DNA of 64,000 nt, from NCBI GenBank assembly GCA_963556195.1, contig CAUVYP010000586.1:2294001-2358000 (forward strand), given 5' to 3'. This DNA comes from Sepiola atlantica (lineage: Eukaryota > Mollusca > Cephalopoda > Sepiida > Sepiolidae). The notes under the pieces were generated by a model. It was not told the DNA's origin. It was given only the letters and a program-made list of their open reading frames with translations, and did not search any database. Below are positions 62,437 through 64,000 of the stretch, one piece after another (within the stretch, counting starts at the first letter, position 1; the number at the start of each line of letters is the position of its first letter). The translations under genes and the position numbers were made by a program.

Positions 62437-64000
62437 TTAGCGCGATTTAAAGTTAGTATCGCTTTTGTTTATAACTTCCCCATTCTTTAGAATTGTGCAA
62501 CGAAACTTTGCACAGATTAGCGGAGTCACATGCTCTACTGAAGTACCAAGTTTCAGAAGTGCAGCTGTTTTACTGCCGGAGATATGTCGATACAAACTGA
62601 ATACGCAAAACATCAACAAAATTTAGCGCGTTTTAAAGTGGATATCGCTTTTGTTTATAACTTCCACATTTATTCGAATTGTGCAACGAAACTTTGCAGA
62701 CCGTCGCGGAGACACACGTTCTACTGAAGTACCAAGTTTCAGAAGTGCAGCTCTTGTACTGCCGGAGATATGTCGATACAAACTGAATACGCAAAACATC
62801 AACTAAATTTAGCGCGTTTTAAAGTTGATATCGCTTTTGTTTATAACTTCCACATTTATTCGAATTGTGCAACGAAACTTTGCACAGATTAGCGGAGTCA
62901 CATTTTCTACTGAAGTACCAAGTTTCAGAAGTGCAGCTCTTGTACTGCCGGAGATATGTCGATACAAACTGAATACGCAAACTATCAACAAAATTTAGTG
63001 CGATTTAAAGTTGATATCGCTTTTGTTTATAACTTCACCATTCTTTTGAATTGTGCAACGAAACTTTGCAGATATAAGCGGAGTCACATTCTCTACTGAA
63101 GTACCAAGTTTCAGAAGTGCAGCTTTTTTACTGCCGGAGATATGTCGATACAAACTGAATACGCAAAACATCAACAAAATTTAGCGCGTTTTAAAGTGGA
63201 TATCGCTTTTGTTTATAACTTCCACATTTATTCGAATTGTGCAACGAAACTTTGCAGACCGTCGCTGAGACACACGTTCTACTGAAGTACCAAGTTTCAG
63301 AAGTGCAGCTCTTGTAATGCCGGAGATATGTCGATACAAACTGAATACGCAAAACATCAACTAAATTTAGCGCGTTTTAAAGTTGATATCGCTTTTGTTT
63401 ATAACTTCCACATTTATTCGAATTGTGCAACGAAACTTTGCACAGATTAGCGGAGTCACATTTTCTACTGAAGTACCAAGTTTCAGAAGTGCAGCTCTTG
63501 TACTGCCGGAGATATGTCGATACAAACTGAATACGCAAAACATCAACAAAATTTAGCGCGTTTTAAAGTTGATATCGCTTTTGTTTATAACTTCCACATT
63601 TATTCGAATTGTGCAACGAAACTTTGCAGACAGTCGCGGATAGGCCTTTTCTACTGAAGTACCAAGTTTCAGAAGTGCAGCTCTTGTACTGCCGGAGATA
63701 TGTCGATACAAACTGAATACGCAAAACATCAACAAAATTTAGCGCGTTTTAAAGTTGATATCGCTTTTGTTTATAACTTCCACATTTATTCGAATTGTGC
63801 AACGAAACTTTGCACAGATTAGCGGAGTCACATTTTCTACTGAAGTACCAAGTTTCAGAAGTGCAGCTCTTGTACTGCCGGAGATATGTCGATACAAACT
63901 GAATACGCAAACTATCAACAAAATTTAGTGCGATTTAAAGTTGATATCGCTTTTGTTTATAACTTCACCATTCTTTTGAATTGTGCAACGAAACTTTGAA
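62437..64000. repeat. Higher-order unit VIII, copy b (cut by window edge)
   Basis: Same order as copy a through eight complete monomers and 76 bases of the ninth. The last bases of the window (CTTTGAA) already show the private change seen at 62320 in copy a. Confidence 0.9.

Larger units (their letters stand above)
9023..64000. repeat. 186-bp satellite array, right segment
   Basis: The array resumes inside the interrupted D monomer and runs to the window edge, about 295 complete monomers in the same orientation as the left segment. From 9057 to 45885 there are 198 consecutive monomers of exactly 186 bases. Two D monomers (45885 and 47372) are 185 bases, and then 88 more exact monomers run from 47557. 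The segment is mostly paired higher-order blocks, annotated separately. The array continues past the right edge. It holds no gene, and the 186-bp unit is close to a typical nucleosome repeat length. Confidence 0.98.

Noticed and set aside
1..64000. CRISPR array
   Set aside because: The repeat unit is 186 bp with variants in a non-unique class window. There are no short repeats with unique spacers and no cas genes, and the context is eukaryotic.

Overview
The window is eukaryotic satellite DNA. About 59 of 64 kb is a head-to-tail array of a 186-bp monomer, all in one orientation: roughly 316 complete copies plus partial ones at both window edges. A single 5,019-bp LTR-retrotransposon-like insertion lies inside it (4004-9022). 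I see no cellular protein-coding gene, rRNA, tRNA or CRISPR array. The many 60-codon minus-strand reading frames are a by-product of a 186-bp (62-codon) unit and are not annotated as genes. Tandem satellite arrays, an LTR element with a 4-bp target-site duplication and poly-T/CT-rich DNA suggest an animal genome, possibly invertebrate heterochromatin or centromere/pericentromere. I cannot name the species, and I do not recognise the satellite.

Monomers fall into five classes set mainly by a ~30-bp variable window after a constant block. I call them A and B (same window, different 3' tail), C, D and E, with subtypes A' (G in the head, GGAAATATG tail), C' (TTAGTATC head, TTTAGAATTG), C'' and D'' (only 49603-57972) and C* (60763 and 62437). 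Class order is not random: every B I read is followed by a C-class monomer.

Layout: 1-4003 left array, ending inside a D monomer. 4004-9022 is a minus-strand LTR element: 5' LTR at 7748-9022, 3' LTR at 4004-5255, 2.5 kb internal region without gag or pol, flanked by GATA target-site copies. 9023-64000 is the right array, which resumes the same D monomer at the exact base. The right array is largely a chain of large tandem duplications placed end to end: 2,790 bp (15 monomers), 3,162 bp (17), an imperfect ~5,022/4,836-bp pair, another 3,162 bp, 4,650 bp (25), 1,487 bp (8), 5,022 bp (27, itself three 8-mers plus a 3-mer) and 1,674 bp (9). Private point mutations shared at the exact period support each pair.

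There are no genes working together here. The biology is that of a satellite evolving by unequal exchange and segmental doubling, with a fairly young non-autonomous retroelement inserted in it. Comparisons were made by eye, so identities and difference counts are approximate.
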